Assembly (NCBI GenBank): GCA_028680705.1
Contig: JAQUJY010000015.1
Location: forward strand, 1 to 43,927
Source of the DNA: Bacteroidales bacterium
Lineage (GTDB): Bacteria > Bacteroidota > Bacteroidia > Bacteroidales > Tenuifilaceae
Length of the DNA stretch: 43,927 nt
Direction: 5' to 3'
The notes beneath the pieces were generated by a model. It was given only the letters and a program-made list of their open reading frames with translations, searched no databases and had not been told where the DNA came from. Position numbers and translations under genes: made by a program. Numbering within the stretch: position 1 is the stretch's first letter; every line of letters starts with the position of its first letter. Below, piece after piece: positions 8,666-17,769 of the stretch.

Positions 8666-10171
8666 CTAATTAAATTTCTTTGTTGGGTAAGTAGCCTCTC
8701 TTTCCATGGCCTGTTTTAACCAATTTGGCACTACGGCATCAAGAAACTCCTTTTTTTCAGCATTAAGCTGCTTCATGTTGAGTCCTATGTACTCCTGTGC
8801 CTTTGCTTTAGTTGAAATATCGGGCAGTGGAATAGTTTCGGCATAACCCAAACTTGCTAAAACGCGGGTAATCTCAATTCTTGCTCCTTGTGCTTTTTCT
8901 AATCCCAGGCCAATAACCCTAGCACTTTCGAAAGGAGCATGGAAAGAGGAACCGTGGCTTGCACCAACGTAATCCCATCGCCATTGTGCAGCCCTTATTA
9001 GCTTAAGAGCATTTTCCATTTGTTTGGCTGTGGCTCCCTTATCCCAAGCAAATTTTGCTTCAATATGTGCTTTTGCAAGTACCTCTTCTAGCAGAACTCT
9101 GGTTTCATGAAGCGCATCTTGTCTTTGGTAAACATTTTGGATAAGTTTATCGGCTTCTTCCCTATGGCATACAGCGCATGTATTATCAACATTGTTGAGC
9201 GGGCTTTGTATATGGTGACTTGTAAATTTCACTCCTCCTTGGCTTTTGTAGGGCATATGGCAATCGGCGCATGAAACGCCCCTGTCGTAGTGTACCCCAA
9301 AACGGAAAATCTCATAGTCGGGGTGTTGCGCTTTAATCATTGGTGTACGGCTAACGGAGTGAGTCCAATCGGAAAATGCCAGCTCATCATAGTATGCTTC
9401 CATTGCTTCCATCGTAAATCCTTTATCCCAAGGGAGAGTGAGATAACTTCCTTCGCCCTTAAAGTAGTACTCAACATGGCATTGAGCGCAAACCAGTGAG
9501 CGCAGCTCTTGGTGAGTCGATTTTGAAATATCTTTTCCTTGTCTTTCAAAGGCTTCAATAAGTCCAGGCCTGGTTATCTGTAATGCCATGGTTTGCTGAT
9601 CGTGACAATCGGCACAGCCTACAGGGTTAACAATCTCGGGACCTAACTCAGCAAATGTTGATGAGTAAAACTCTGCAATGCCAATGTTTTTCATCATCCG
9701 AGGAACATCGGGCCCTTTGCAAGTCCAACAAGTACCAGGCATTGGACCATCTGAGGGCGACATGGGTGCGGCGGTGCGCAGTATATTTTGTACATCCTCA
9801 ATTGCCCACATATGGCCTCGGCCCTGGTTGTACTCCTTTGAAAAAGGGTAACCAGCCCAAAGGACAACCAGTTCGGGTCCGTTTGCAAGCATATCAATTT
9901 TCCTAGCACCATTATACTTGCTAACAAAACTTGTGTCAGCGGTTTGTAAATAGGTTTCGTATTGGCGTGGGAAGTTTATTCCCCAAACCTCGGCTCGTGG
10001 CTCCCAATCCTCATGCTCAACCATTGGGGTATAGGCAAACACCGCTTCGGCTCGCCTTTCAATAATAGATGAGGCTATAAGACCCAACAGAAACACAATT
10101 ACCATTGTGCCTAAAAAGATAAGCCATCCTAACCACGGCTTTTGCTTTATCGATTCGCTAATTGGCTTCAT
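8666..10171 (-). CDS. nrfA: Ammonia-forming cytochrome c nitrite reductase, catalytic subunit
   Basis: Pentahaem cytochrome (501 aa) that reduces nitrite to ammonium with six electrons outside the inner membrane. An N-terminal membrane segment (about 14-36) acts as signal or anchor. The catalytic haem site is the atypical C148-W-T-C151-K152, in which lysine replaces histidine. Four ordinary haem sites follow: C186..H190, C228..H232, C301..H305 and C332..H336. This is the classic NrfA set. It lies 53 bases after nrfH on the same strand, so NrfH should pass quinol electrons to it. Confidence 0.97.
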   Translation of the reverse strand: MKPISESIKQKPWLGWLIFLGTMVIVFLLGLIASSIIERRAEAVFAYTPMVEHEDWEPRAEVWGINFPRQYETYLQTADTSFVSKYNGARKIDMLANGPELVVLWAGYPFSKEYNQGRGHMWAIEDVQNILRTAAPMSPSDGPMPGTCWTCKGPDVPRMMKNIGIAEFYSSTFAELGPEIVNPVGCADCHDQQTMALQITRPGLIEAFERQGKDISKSTHQELRSLVCAQCHVEYYFKGEGSYLTLPWDKGFTMEAMEAYYDELAFSDWTHSVSRTPMIKAQHPDYEIFRFGVHYDRGVSCADCHMPYKSQGGVKFTSHHIQSPLNNVDNTCAVCHREEADKLIQNVYQRQDALHETRVLLEEVLAKAHIEAKFAWDKGATAKQMENALKLIRAAQWRWDYVGASHGSSFHAPFESARVIGLGLEKAQGARIEITRVLASLGYAETIPLPDISTKAKAQEYIGLNMKQLNAEKKEFLDAVVPNWLKQAMEREATYPTKKFN

Positions 10172-10224
10172 ATACCTTTGGTTTTAAAGTTATATAATCT
10201 TGGTTTTGTTCAAACTAAAAAAAA

Positions 10225-10812
10225 TCAATCCTTAGTGTTCATAACGTTCTTAAGCCATTTTGGTACTGGGCTGTCAAGCAGCGGGATTAAAGCATAGGGC
10301 GTTGTTGATAACCCTTTTACTCTGCCGTGTGGCACTTCTCTGTGGCAATCCCAGCATTTTCTTTCTTTTCTTAAATCATTGTGGGCAAACTCTGGCTTCA
10401 TCATTTTAGGGTCATTTATAAGATGTGTATGGCACCTTATGCAGTTATTGCGTACCGCATTTGCTCCATCATCTTTAATCTGAATTACCTGAGGCTCGGC
10501 TCTAAGGGTAAAAATTGTGGCATGTCTTAGCCCATCCTTTGCTTTAAAATAGTAGTGGTTAAAAACATTATTATGGGGTACATGGCAGTCGTTGCAATTA
10601 GTGTACTCGCGATGTGCGCTATGTGCCCATGTTGAATATTCCGGTGCCATAATATGGCAGTTAATACAAGTAGTTGGATTGTCGGATAGATACGATGGTG
10701 CCTTGGAGAGGTGGAAAGAAAATGCACCAATACCAAAAAAAATCCCCAATAGTACTGTTACCGGAAGTTTCCATCTATCTGGGGGAATGAACAGCTTAAC
10801 AACCTTTTTCAT
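10225..10812 (-). CDS. nrfH: NrfH-type tetrahaem cytochrome c, quinol dehydrogenase subunit
   Basis: Membrane-anchored tetrahaem cytochrome (195 aa) that oxidises menaquinol and feeds NrfA. One N-terminal helix (about 17-36) precedes four CxxCH sites: C49-H53, C73-H77, C124-H128 and C153-H157. I chose the ATG at 10812 because it yields a standard NrfH N-terminus (MKKVVKLFIPPDRW); an in-frame ATG at 10839 would add nine residues. A weak promoter-like TCGATTTG at 10847-10854 (seven of eight) also fits the shorter start. First gene of the nrfH-nrfA transcript. Confidence 0.95.
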   Translation of the reverse strand: MKKVVKLFIPPDRWKLPVTVLLGIFFGIGAFSFHLSKAPSYLSDNPTTCINCHIMAPEYSTWAHSAHREYTNCNDCHVPHNNVFNHYYFKAKDGLRHATIFTLRAEPQVIQIKDDGANAVRNNCIRCHTHLINDPKMMKPEFAHNDLRKERKCWDCHREVPHGRVKGLSTTPYALIPLLDSPVPKWLKNVMNTKD

Positions 10813-11026
10813 AGTGGCTAGCTTAATTAATTGATGCAATATAATCCAAATCGACCGAATTATAAAAGTCTTTACCCCTAATTTGTATGCGGTTGGGTCA
10901 ATTTAGAAAGGTTTTACATATCGCAAGCTATTCAAGTTTTGTGGGATTGCGATGATTAAACGTGTATTTACAGCAGTATATAGATGGTTTATTTAACTTT
11001 TAACAGACTTGCTTAAATTTATTTCA

Positions 11027-11034
11027 TAGATTTG
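11027..11034 (+). promoter_or_regulatory. Putative -7 element for the subtilase gene
   Basis: TAGATTTG matches the Bacteroidota -7 consensus TAnnTTTG exactly and would start transcription near 11041, about 34 bases before the ATG. The nearest upstream TTG (11009-11011) is only 15 bases away, shorter than usual, so the -33 part is uncertain. Confidence 0.45.
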
Positions 11035-11074
11035 GTAGTGCTAAACCAACTATAAACCCTAAACCTAAATTAAA

Positions 11075-12580
11075 ATGAAAAGATTATTTTATTTGTTTTT
11101 GGCAATACTTACAATTGCCTTTTCGTGTACCAAAGATGAACTGCAACAGGAAGCTAATTCTCCCAAACTATCTAAACTTGAACCGCTAGACCCTTTTGAG
11201 ATTAACACAATTATTAATCGATATTTGGAGGAGACTGGAACTTTCAGATGGGAGGATGTAGATGCCTATGTTCTCTGGAGTGCCGTGATGAATGGCGGTA
11301 ATATATTAACCGTTGGTTACGATAGTGAACCCTTTTTAGAGCATAGAACCAAAAAAAGTTTGAGCATAAAGAGAGAGATTGTTAGCTTGGTTGTAGATAT
11401 GGAGTCTGATGCTGCTACTAAGTCTAAAAGCGAAAAAGAGATTGTTATATTCGATAGTGAAGTGATTAACTACATCGATTTGCATGTTACCAGTATAGAT
11501 GTAGTAGAGGCAATAAGGTACAATCCCAATGTTCGCTATGCCGAACCTAGCGGTTACGAGTATTTTGCTTATGGAAATGTTGAGAAAAGTTCTTCGGGAT
11601 GTAATACTACTCCGGCAAACGTATATTCATCCGATTATGTTACAATTGCGCCTAATACCCAGCAATCGTGGACATATACAAAGCACAACATACCCCAAGC
11701 TTGGGACTATAGCACCGGGAGAGGAATTACGGTAGGTCTTATCGATACAGGAGTATCAGATGAGCAGTCGCTTCTTGGGAGTAACTTTAACAATGGATAT
11801 TCAACGGGACGTTTTATACAGAAATACGGTACCTATGTAAACTCAGTTTGGCCTTGGACAACAACTACCGATGGCTCTAGTGATAAGTGTGGGCATGGCA
11901 CACTAATGGCTGCTACAATAGCCAGTCCAAGAAACGATAAAAACTTGCCCGTTGGTGTAGCCTATAACTGTAATCTAGTGGCTTACCGGGCAACCAGTGA
12001 CGTGGTTCTCAATGGTTATCATGAGAAAAGGGGTGTTTCAGATGCATTGACTCAGCTGGCTAACAGAGGCGATGTGAAGGTTATCTCAATGTCCATAGGA
12101 CATATTTTTTCAGCCGGAAACATTAGCGATGCAATAAAGTATGCTTACTCAAAGGGTAAAATGATTATTGCGGCGGGCGGTACTTCAACAAATTTCACTA
12201 ATTGGGCTGGAGTTATATTCCCTGCTAGCATGAGCGAAACAATTGCTGTTACTGGTATTACCGATGGGGAGGGATATACCGAATGCGCTGTTTGTCACAA
12301 AGGAAGCAAAATAGATTTTACTGTAATTATGCAGCGTGCAAGCAATGCCGATAGAACATCGGTTTGCATTGGTTTTTTTGAAAACACAAATACATACGTT
12401 GGCGGATCGTCGGTGGCAACAGCAACTACTGCTGGTATTGCGGCTTTAATCTGGTCTAAAAACCCAACCTGGAATCGTCAGCAAGTTTTGGATAAGATGA
12501 AGCAGTCTGCATCATTCTATCCCAATAGACATTCCGATTTTGGTTGGGGGTCAATAAATGCCCTTGCTGCTGTTCAGTAA
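11075..12580 (+). CDS. Lipoprotein subtilisin-like serine peptidase (family S8)
   Basis: 501 aa exported peptidase. A signal peptide ends in a lipobox with cysteine at about 18 (AFSC), predicting a lipoprotein. A region of about 180 residues follows that could be a propeptide. The S8 triad is visible as Asp224 (VGLIDTGVS), His274 (CGHGTLMAATIASP) and Ser446 (GGSSVATATTAGIAALIW). Substrate unknown; extracellular protein degradation is the simplest guess. It has its own promoter-like element and a strong terminator, so it is probably monocistronic. Confidence 0.93.
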   Translation: MKRLFYLFLAILTIAFSCTKDELQQEANSPKLSKLEPLDPFEINTIINRYLEETGTFRWEDVDAYVLWSAVMNGGNILTVGYDSEPFLEHRTKKSLSIKREIVSLVVDMESDAATKSKSEKEIVIFDSEVINYIDLHVTSIDVVEAIRYNPNVRYAEPSGYEYFAYGNVEKSSSGCNTTPANVYSSDYVTIAPNTQQSWTYTKHNIPQAWDYSTGRGITVGLIDTGVSDEQSLLGSNFNNGYSTGRFIQKYGTYVNSVWPWTTTTDGSSDKCGHGTLMAATIASPRNDKNLPVGVAYNCNLVAYRATSDVVLNGYHEKRGVSDALTQLANRGDVKVISMSIGHIFSAGNISDAIKYAYSKGKMIIAAGGTSTNFTNWAGVIFPASMSETIAVTGITDGEGYTECAVCHKGSKIDFTVIMQRASNADRTSVCIGFFENTNTYVGGSSVATATTAGIAALIWSKNPTWNRQQVLDKMKQSASFYPNRHSDFGWGSINALAAVQ

Positions 12581-12601
12581 ACTATTGTTTTAAGATTATT
12601 T

Positions 12602-12634
12602 AAGCCCGATTCAATATTGAACCGGGCTTTTTTT
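12602..12634 (+). terminator. Rho-independent terminator after the subtilase gene
   Basis: AAGCCCG-A-TTCAA (12602-12614) and TTGAA-C-CGGGCTT (12617-12629) form a stem with one internal mismatch, immediately followed by a T run. It lies 21 bases after the stop codon. Confidence 0.88.
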
Positions 12635-12931
12635 ATCAAAGGATTTTAGTGTGAAAAATTAATTTGAGTCCACTCTAAAAGTATTCAATTGCTGGTAATT
12701 AGACTTTTTTTACCCTCTTGTTCCTAAAGGGAAAAGCATGATTATTAGTACTCAACCAAAGTCATCTTCAGAGGATTTAGGAGTAAATGTATGGAGTTTG
12801 ACTTTTTGAAGAGACTTAAATTTAGGATTATCAAAACGGATAATCTTATAATTTATTTAACCCCAATAGGAATCTATCGTAATATTTTATAATTTTAGAT
12901 AATGCATCACTACCATTTTATTGTAGTTTTG

Positions 12932-12939
12932 TATTTTTG
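12932..12939 (+). promoter_or_regulatory. Putative -7 element for the nucleoside kinase gene
   Basis: TATTTTTG is an exact TAnnTTTG match and lies about 40 bases before the ATG at 12980. It argues against a longer reading frame beginning at 12902, which would start upstream of this promoter. I see no good -33 TTG. Confidence 0.4.
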
Positions 12940-12979
12940 TTTAAACAATAAGTTAATAACAATTAACACTTTATCAGCA

Positions 12980-14650
12980 ATGAGGAGAGAGGTTGACGTA
13001 ATTTGTCTAAATACCAAGTCACGTAAAATATTAAGCCCTGGGCTTAACTTACAAGAGGTTGCCATAGAATTTGGGGTGAAACTCCAACATCCAATTCTTG
13101 GTGCTATGGTGAATAATGAGCTAAAAGAGCTTGAATATGAGGTTTATACTCCCAAAAGCATAATGTTTATCGATATAACTCATCCTGCCGGAATGCGAAT
13201 GTATCAGCGTAGCTTATTTTTTGTTATGCAAAAAGCAGTTGGAGAAATTGTGCAGGGTGGTCGCATAAGTATAGAGCATTCAGTATCAAAAGGGTTCTAT
13301 TGCGAAATTAATGGTATTGATTCCCCTTTGGATCTACCGTTAATCTTTTCAATAGGCGATAAAATGCGAGATATAATTGAACAGGATTTACCCATAAGGC
13401 GAGATAAGGTACTAACCGAGGATGCGGTTAAATTATTCAATGATATTGGCCAAAAAGAGAGGGCAAATCTTTTTAAAACGCGCTCTAAGCTATATACATC
13501 TGTATACTATACTAATGGATTAGCCGATTACTTTTTTGGATGCTTAGTACCATCTACGGGTTACCTAAAGGTGTTTGATCTGGTGAAGTACTATAGAGGA
13601 ATGCTGCTTATGGTGCCTAAGCGTACCAAACCCGACGAGCTTGAGGATATTGTGCTTCAGAATAAGATGTTTGATATTTTTCAGGAGTATAAGGAGTGGG
13701 TCGATATTATTGGCGTGAGCAATGTGGCAGCAATAAACCAGCAGGTTTCAGAGGGCAGAACCAGTGAATTAATTAAGATATCCGAGGCACTGCATGAGCG
13801 TAAGGTTATTCAGATTGCCGACCAGATTATCAGCCGTAAAAAAGAGGTCAGGATTGTGCTTATCGCAGGCCCTTCATCATCAGGTAAAACTACTTTTGCC
13901 AAGCGTTTATCAATCCAACTTAAGGTAGCAGGGCTAAAACCTTATAATATTTCGCTCGACAACTATTTTGTGGATAGAGAGAAGACGCCTCTTGATGAGC
14001 ACGGTGAATACAATTTTGAAGCCCTAGGTGCTTTAGATATTGATTATTTTAACCAAAATCTGGTTCAGCTGCTAAAAGGTGATGAGGTTGAACTTCCCAA
14101 GTTCTCATTTGAAACGGGGAAAAGATTTTTTGATGGAACTAAACTTTGCATTGAGGACAACGGTATCATTATTATTGAGGGAATTCATGCTCTGAATCCC
14201 GATTTGACCCCGTTAATTGAAACAAATAAAAAGTTTCAGATTTATATCTCAGCATTAACATCATTATCAATTGATGGAACAAACAGAATCCCAACCACTG
14301 ATAATAGGTTGATTAGGCGTATAGTAAGAGATTTTAGGTATAGAGGATATAGCGCCCATGAAACCATTTCGCGATGGAATAGCGTTAGAAGAGGCGAAGA
14401 TTTGAACATATTTCCATATCAAGAAAATGCTGATGTTATGTTTAACTCAGCACTTCTTTACGAATTTGGAATACTTCGAACCTATGCAGAGCAGATAATA
14501 AGGGATGTACCCATGAATGTTCCTGAGTATGCTGAGGCCAGGCGGTTAGTCAAGTTTTTGAGTTTCTTTGTTAGGATACCCGACAAGGAAATTCCGCCCA
14601 ATTCTATCCTTCGAGAATTTTTAGGGGGAAGCACATTTAATTATACGTAG
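12980..14650 (+). CDS. Nucleoside kinase (uridine kinase-like P-loop with ThrRS-like N-terminal domains)
   Basis: 556 aa. The C-terminal half is a phosphoribulokinase/uridine-kinase type P-loop domain. Walker A (AGPSSSGKTTFAKR) begins near residue 296, then come the substrate-loop motif DNYFVDREKTP and the EGIHALNP segment typical of uridine kinases. The N-terminal half (about 1-270) resembles the TGS and second additional domains of threonyl-tRNA synthetase, the known arrangement for this family. It probably phosphorylates a nucleoside; the exact substrate cannot be read. The ATG at 12980 (MRREVDVICLN) fits family starts; an upstream in-frame ATG at 12902 adds 26 unrelated residues. Confidence 0.88.
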   Translation: MRREVDVICLNTKSRKILSPGLNLQEVAIEFGVKLQHPILGAMVNNELKELEYEVYTPKSIMFIDITHPAGMRMYQRSLFFVMQKAVGEIVQGGRISIEHSVSKGFYCEINGIDSPLDLPLIFSIGDKMRDIIEQDLPIRRDKVLTEDAVKLFNDIGQKERANLFKTRSKLYTSVYYTNGLADYFFGCLVPSTGYLKVFDLVKYYRGMLLMVPKRTKPDELEDIVLQNKMFDIFQEYKEWVDIIGVSNVAAINQQVSEGRTSELIKISEALHERKVIQIADQIISRKKEVRIVLIAGPSSSGKTTFAKRLSIQLKVAGLKPYNISLDNYFVDREKTPLDEHGEYNFEALGALDIDYFNQNLVQLLKGDEVELPKFSFETGKRFFDGTKLCIEDNGIIIIEGIHALNPDLTPLIETNKKFQIYISALTSLSIDGTNRIPTTDNRLIRRIVRDFRYRGYSAHETISRWNSVRRGEDLNIFPYQENADVMFNSALLYEFGILRTYAEQIIRDVPMNVPEYAEARRLVKFLSFFVRIPDKEIPPNSILREFLGGSTFNYT

Positions 14651-14851
14651 AAAAATTATTGGACCTAATTTAGATTTGTTGTTTATCGCAAGGTTCGGAG
14701 TTTATGCAAAAAGTTGCTAACAATTTCAGGAAATAATGAACAAACATTAATATTTACGGCACTTACTCTACATTCTATTGGTTTTATTTATTAATATTGT
14801 AAACGATTAATTATTTTGTTGCCAAATTACACCTAATCAAGAGCAACTATT

Positions 14852-16225
14852 ATGGTAAAGTATTTTATACTCTTAGTAAACATGCTCGGGGTACTACTTG
14901 TAAACCTTTTTTCAAGCAGCGATGTACTTCTCGATATGCGTGTCCCCAATGAGGTGAACGCAGGATCTGAGTTTAATATTGAAGTTGTGCTTAAGAAGAA
15001 AGGACTAGAGAGTTTCGCACGTTTTCAGCAAGAGTTGCCCTATGGATTAACTGCCCAGGTGGTTGATAATCAAAATGCGAGTTTTGCGTTTGAGGATCAG
15101 AAAGTTAAGTTTATTTGGTTACGCCTTCCCCACAACGACGAGATGAAAATATCATACAGGGTTAAGGTTGATGAACGTTTAAAAGGAAACTTTAACATTG
15201 GCGGTCTTTTTTCGTACATCGAGGGTAATGAGCGTAAATTTGTTTCCGCTGCATCTAAGCAGGTTTTAATAACTCCATCAACCAAAATTGATCCTAGTTT
15301 GATTGTTGATATCTCTGAATTTCAGCATAGGGTGCCGTTGCAGCCCCCTGTTTCATTACTTGCAAGCAATGTGCGATGTGTAAGGCAATCGCCTGCCTTT
15401 AGTGGTGAGGGTAACGACATGACCGTAAATTTACTTGTAAGCCGTGGGTCTGCCGATAAATTTGCAAAAATTGAGGAAGAAATACCCGAGGGATATACAG
15501 CAGAGCCAATGAACACAAGTGATGCAATTTTTACATTTAAAGATCAAAAAGCCAAATTCCTTTGGATGAACCTGCCACCTAGTCAGAGATTTGTTGTGAA
15601 CTACAAACTGCTTCCAACCAACGGACAAGGGCAAACAGATTTATCCCTTAATGGTACCTTCTCGTTTATTCTTAATGATGCAACACAGGTAATAGATATT
15701 GTACAGAAGGATATCGACTTAACAAATCTGGATGCTAGGTACTTAGAGAGTATATTGTCGTCGATACCTTCAACTCAGGTCTCTTCTGCTCTGCAATTAG
15801 ATCAGCCCCTAAGTACAACCTATGTTGGTGACGAAGGAGGTAAATCAATTTCGGTTTCATACCAAAAGATAGAGGATAGGCCAATTACTAGGGGTAAACC
15901 CGTTGAGTTAGATCTTTCTTATCAACTTGAACCAGAAGAGGGGGTTTACTACAGAGTACAAATTGCCGCAGGTCACAGGCCAGTTGACATTAAACGCTAC
16001 TTTAAGAGACTGAGCATAACAGGAGATGTTAGAACAGAAAAGCACGAGGGGTGGTATAAGTATTCCATTGGTTCATATTATGAGTATAAAAAGGCTCGCG
16101 ATAGCCGTAATGGTATTTGGAACACAACTCCTATTGATGATGCATTTGTGGCTGCATACAATAATGGCGTGCGCATTACTGTACAGGAAGCCTTAATGAT
16201 TACTAGTCAACATTGGTATAAGTAG
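14852..16225 (+). CDS. Exported protein with duplicated beta domain and SPOR-like C-terminus, function unknown
   Basis: 457 aa with a signal peptide-like start (about 1-22). Two clearly related domains follow, roughly 28-130 and 170-285. Both carry the same landmarks: E-[IL]-P-x-G-[LY]-T-A, then F-x-F-[EK]-D-Q-K-[VA]-K-F-[IL]-W, then an L-P-x-x-x-x-[MF] turn, so this is an internal duplication. The C-terminal 110 residues resemble a SPOR-like fold (YYRVQIAAG, then GWYKYSIGSYYEYKKARD). SPOR-like domains often bind peptidoglycan, but that is inference here. It is 30 bases upstream of the barrel/EF-hand gene and probably co-transcribed. Confidence 0.75.
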   Translation: MVKYFILLVNMLGVLLVNLFSSSDVLLDMRVPNEVNAGSEFNIEVVLKKKGLESFARFQQELPYGLTAQVVDNQNASFAFEDQKVKFIWLRLPHNDEMKISYRVKVDERLKGNFNIGGLFSYIEGNERKFVSAASKQVLITPSTKIDPSLIVDISEFQHRVPLQPPVSLLASNVRCVRQSPAFSGEGNDMTVNLLVSRGSADKFAKIEEEIPEGYTAEPMNTSDAIFTFKDQKAKFLWMNLPPSQRFVVNYKLLPTNGQGQTDLSLNGTFSFILNDATQVIDIVQKDIDLTNLDARYLESILSSIPSTQVSSALQLDQPLSTTYVGDEGGKSISVSYQKIEDRPITRGKPVELDLSYQLEPEEGVYYRVQIAAGHRPVDIKRYFKRLSITGDVRTEKHEGWYKYSIGSYYEYKKARDSRNGIWNTTPIDDAFVAAYNNGVRITVQEALMITSQHWYK

Positions 16226-16255
16226 TGCACTCCTAAATTTAATAGCAATCTACAA

Positions 16256-17713
16256 ATGACAATTGCACGAAAAATATTTAGCTGGATTTTTGGAAGTATT
16301 ATTTTGCTTTTACTCTCTACATCTGTGCTTTTTGCCCAAGAGGATGATGAGGACTACTACGAGAAGTATTTAATAAAAGAGGTTGAAGTAGAAAACCCTG
16401 TTTATAAACCCGTTATTTCATTGGGAACGGGTGTCATCCACTACCTTGGCGATATTCGTTATCCAGGCAAAAATCCAGTGATGGGCAATATGGGTTATAG
16501 GTTTAATGTCTCTACGCTTTTTGGTAAACAGAATTTCTTTAAGCTCAACTTCTACTTAATGTATGGTAATCTGGAAGGGCACGATTTTAGCATTTCTCGA
16601 AAAATGCAGTCTGATCCTTTACTTTTACCCATGGATGATAATTTGCAACCAATATACCACAACTCCTCATTTCGAGCAGAGTTTTTTGAACTGGGTATTA
16701 CCGTCGAATATGGTTTTGGGCATTGGATTGGTAAATCAAAACGTTTTCGCCCATTCATCTCAGCTGGTATTTCGCCGTTCCCATTCACCCCAAAGGGTGA
16801 TATCAAATATAGTGCAACGGGCGGAAGTGATGACTACTACTATTTCTGGAGCGACGGAACTATGCGCAATCTCCACGAGTCAACTCCCGATCCTTCATTA
16901 GCAAAGATTATTAATTTTGATAAGGAGTGGGAGACAGATTTGTCAAAAGCCGATTATCATGGATTGGGTAAGTTTTCCCAAACAACGATTGCTATTCCCG
17001 TTGAGGTAGGGTTCGATTTCTATTTGTCGTATAGAGTTAACCTAAGGATTGCTACCGCTTTACACTACACGTTTACCGACATGCTTGATAACTACAATGA
17101 AAAAGCAGCAAATCGATATGGTCTGAAAGGGAATGGGCGGAATGATATGTTTATGTTCACAAATTTCTCTTTTAGTTTCGATATGTTTTCCGATCCTGAG
17201 ATGATGAAGGTAGATATGCTTTTTGCAGAGCTTGAGGACGTAGACTATGAGGTAATGTTTGCCGACCAGGATATGGACGGTGTGTTTGACAGACTAGATG
17301 AATGCCCTGACACTCCAATTGGTGTTGAGGTTGACAGTGTAGGGTGTCCTTTTGATATGGATGGGGACGGAGTGCCAGACTATATGGATGATGAGCCAAA
17401 TACACCTCCAGGTTCCATTGTTGATGATAGAGGAGTTCAGCTATCAGCGGATGTGCTTGCTCAGATGTTTGAGAGGCCAACTGCCGTTCGCCGTGAAGAA
17501 GTTCAACTTATGCCTGTTGCTCCAATATGGACAAGAAGCATTGCATTTGCTCCGGGAGAAATACCCACAAAGTTTAGAAGATTTGATATTGATGGTGACG
17601 GCTATATTGCATTTGAGGAGTTGCTGAAAGCCATAGAACAGTTCTTTGATGGTACGCTCGATTTTAGTACAGAGGATATCTATGAGTTGAATAACTTCTT
17701 CTTTTCTCAGTAG
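16256..17713 (+). CDS. Outer-membrane barrel-like protein with TSP type-3 and EF-hand calcium motifs
   Basis: 485 aa. A signal peptide (cleavage likely after VLFAQ near 28) leads into a region of about 310 residues with many aromatic-ended beta strands, resembling an outer-membrane barrel. Thrombospondin type-3 style calcium repeats follow at about 340-385 (DQDMDGVFDRLDECPDTP, then DMDGDGVPDYMDDEPNTPPG). These repeats normally lead into an OmpA peptidoglycan-binding domain. Here the tail instead holds a single EF-hand-like loop (DIDGDGYIAFEEL near 442-454) and acidic helices. Paired with the preceding SPOR-like gene. Function unknown; a cell-surface structural role is plausible. Confidence 0.75.
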   Translation: MTIARKIFSWIFGSIILLLLSTSVLFAQEDDEDYYEKYLIKEVEVENPVYKPVISLGTGVIHYLGDIRYPGKNPVMGNMGYRFNVSTLFGKQNFFKLNFYLMYGNLEGHDFSISRKMQSDPLLLPMDDNLQPIYHNSSFRAEFFELGITVEYGFGHWIGKSKRFRPFISAGISPFPFTPKGDIKYSATGGSDDYYYFWSDGTMRNLHESTPDPSLAKIINFDKEWETDLSKADYHGLGKFSQTTIAIPVEVGFDFYLSYRVNLRIATALHYTFTDMLDNYNEKAANRYGLKGNGRNDMFMFTNFSFSFDMFSDPEMMKVDMLFAELEDVDYEVMFADQDMDGVFDRLDECPDTPIGVEVDSVGCPFDMDGDGVPDYMDDEPNTPPGSIVDDRGVQLSADVLAQMFERPTAVRREEVQLMPVAPIWTRSIAFAPGEIPTKFRRFDIDGDGYIAFEELLKAIEQFFDGTLDFSTEDIYELNNFFFSQ

Positions 17714-17736
17714 AATTTGGAAGCGAATATAAGTTC

Positions 17737-17769
17737 AAAAAGGGTTGGCAAATGGGGCTAACCCTTTTT
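17737..17769. terminator. Bidirectional terminator between the barrel gene and uvrA
   Basis: AAAAAGGGTTGGC (17737-17749) pairs with GCTAACCCTTTTT (17757-17769) over 13 bp including one G-U pair, with a 7-base loop and flanking A and T runs. The right arm overlaps the last codons of uvrA, so the element serves both convergent genes. Confidence 0.85.

Larger units (their letters stand above)
12581..12979. other. Intergenic interval of about 400 bases
   Basis: It holds the subtilase terminator at its left end and the putative nucleoside-kinase promoter at its right end. Between 12707 and 12800 there is a very degenerate inverted arrangement (TTTACCCTC...CCTAAAGGG, then AGAGGATTTAGGAGTAAA) that looks like an eroded dispersed repeat. 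Otherwise nothing is recognisable. Confidence 0.5.

Noticed and set aside
12738..12809. ATG frame of 23 codons between the subtilase and nucleoside kinase genes
   Set aside because: It coincides with a degenerate dispersed-repeat-like sequence and has no promoter directly before it.
12902..12979. Longer start for the nucleoside kinase
   Set aside because: The added 26 residues look unlike the family, and the predicted promoter lies inside this stretch.
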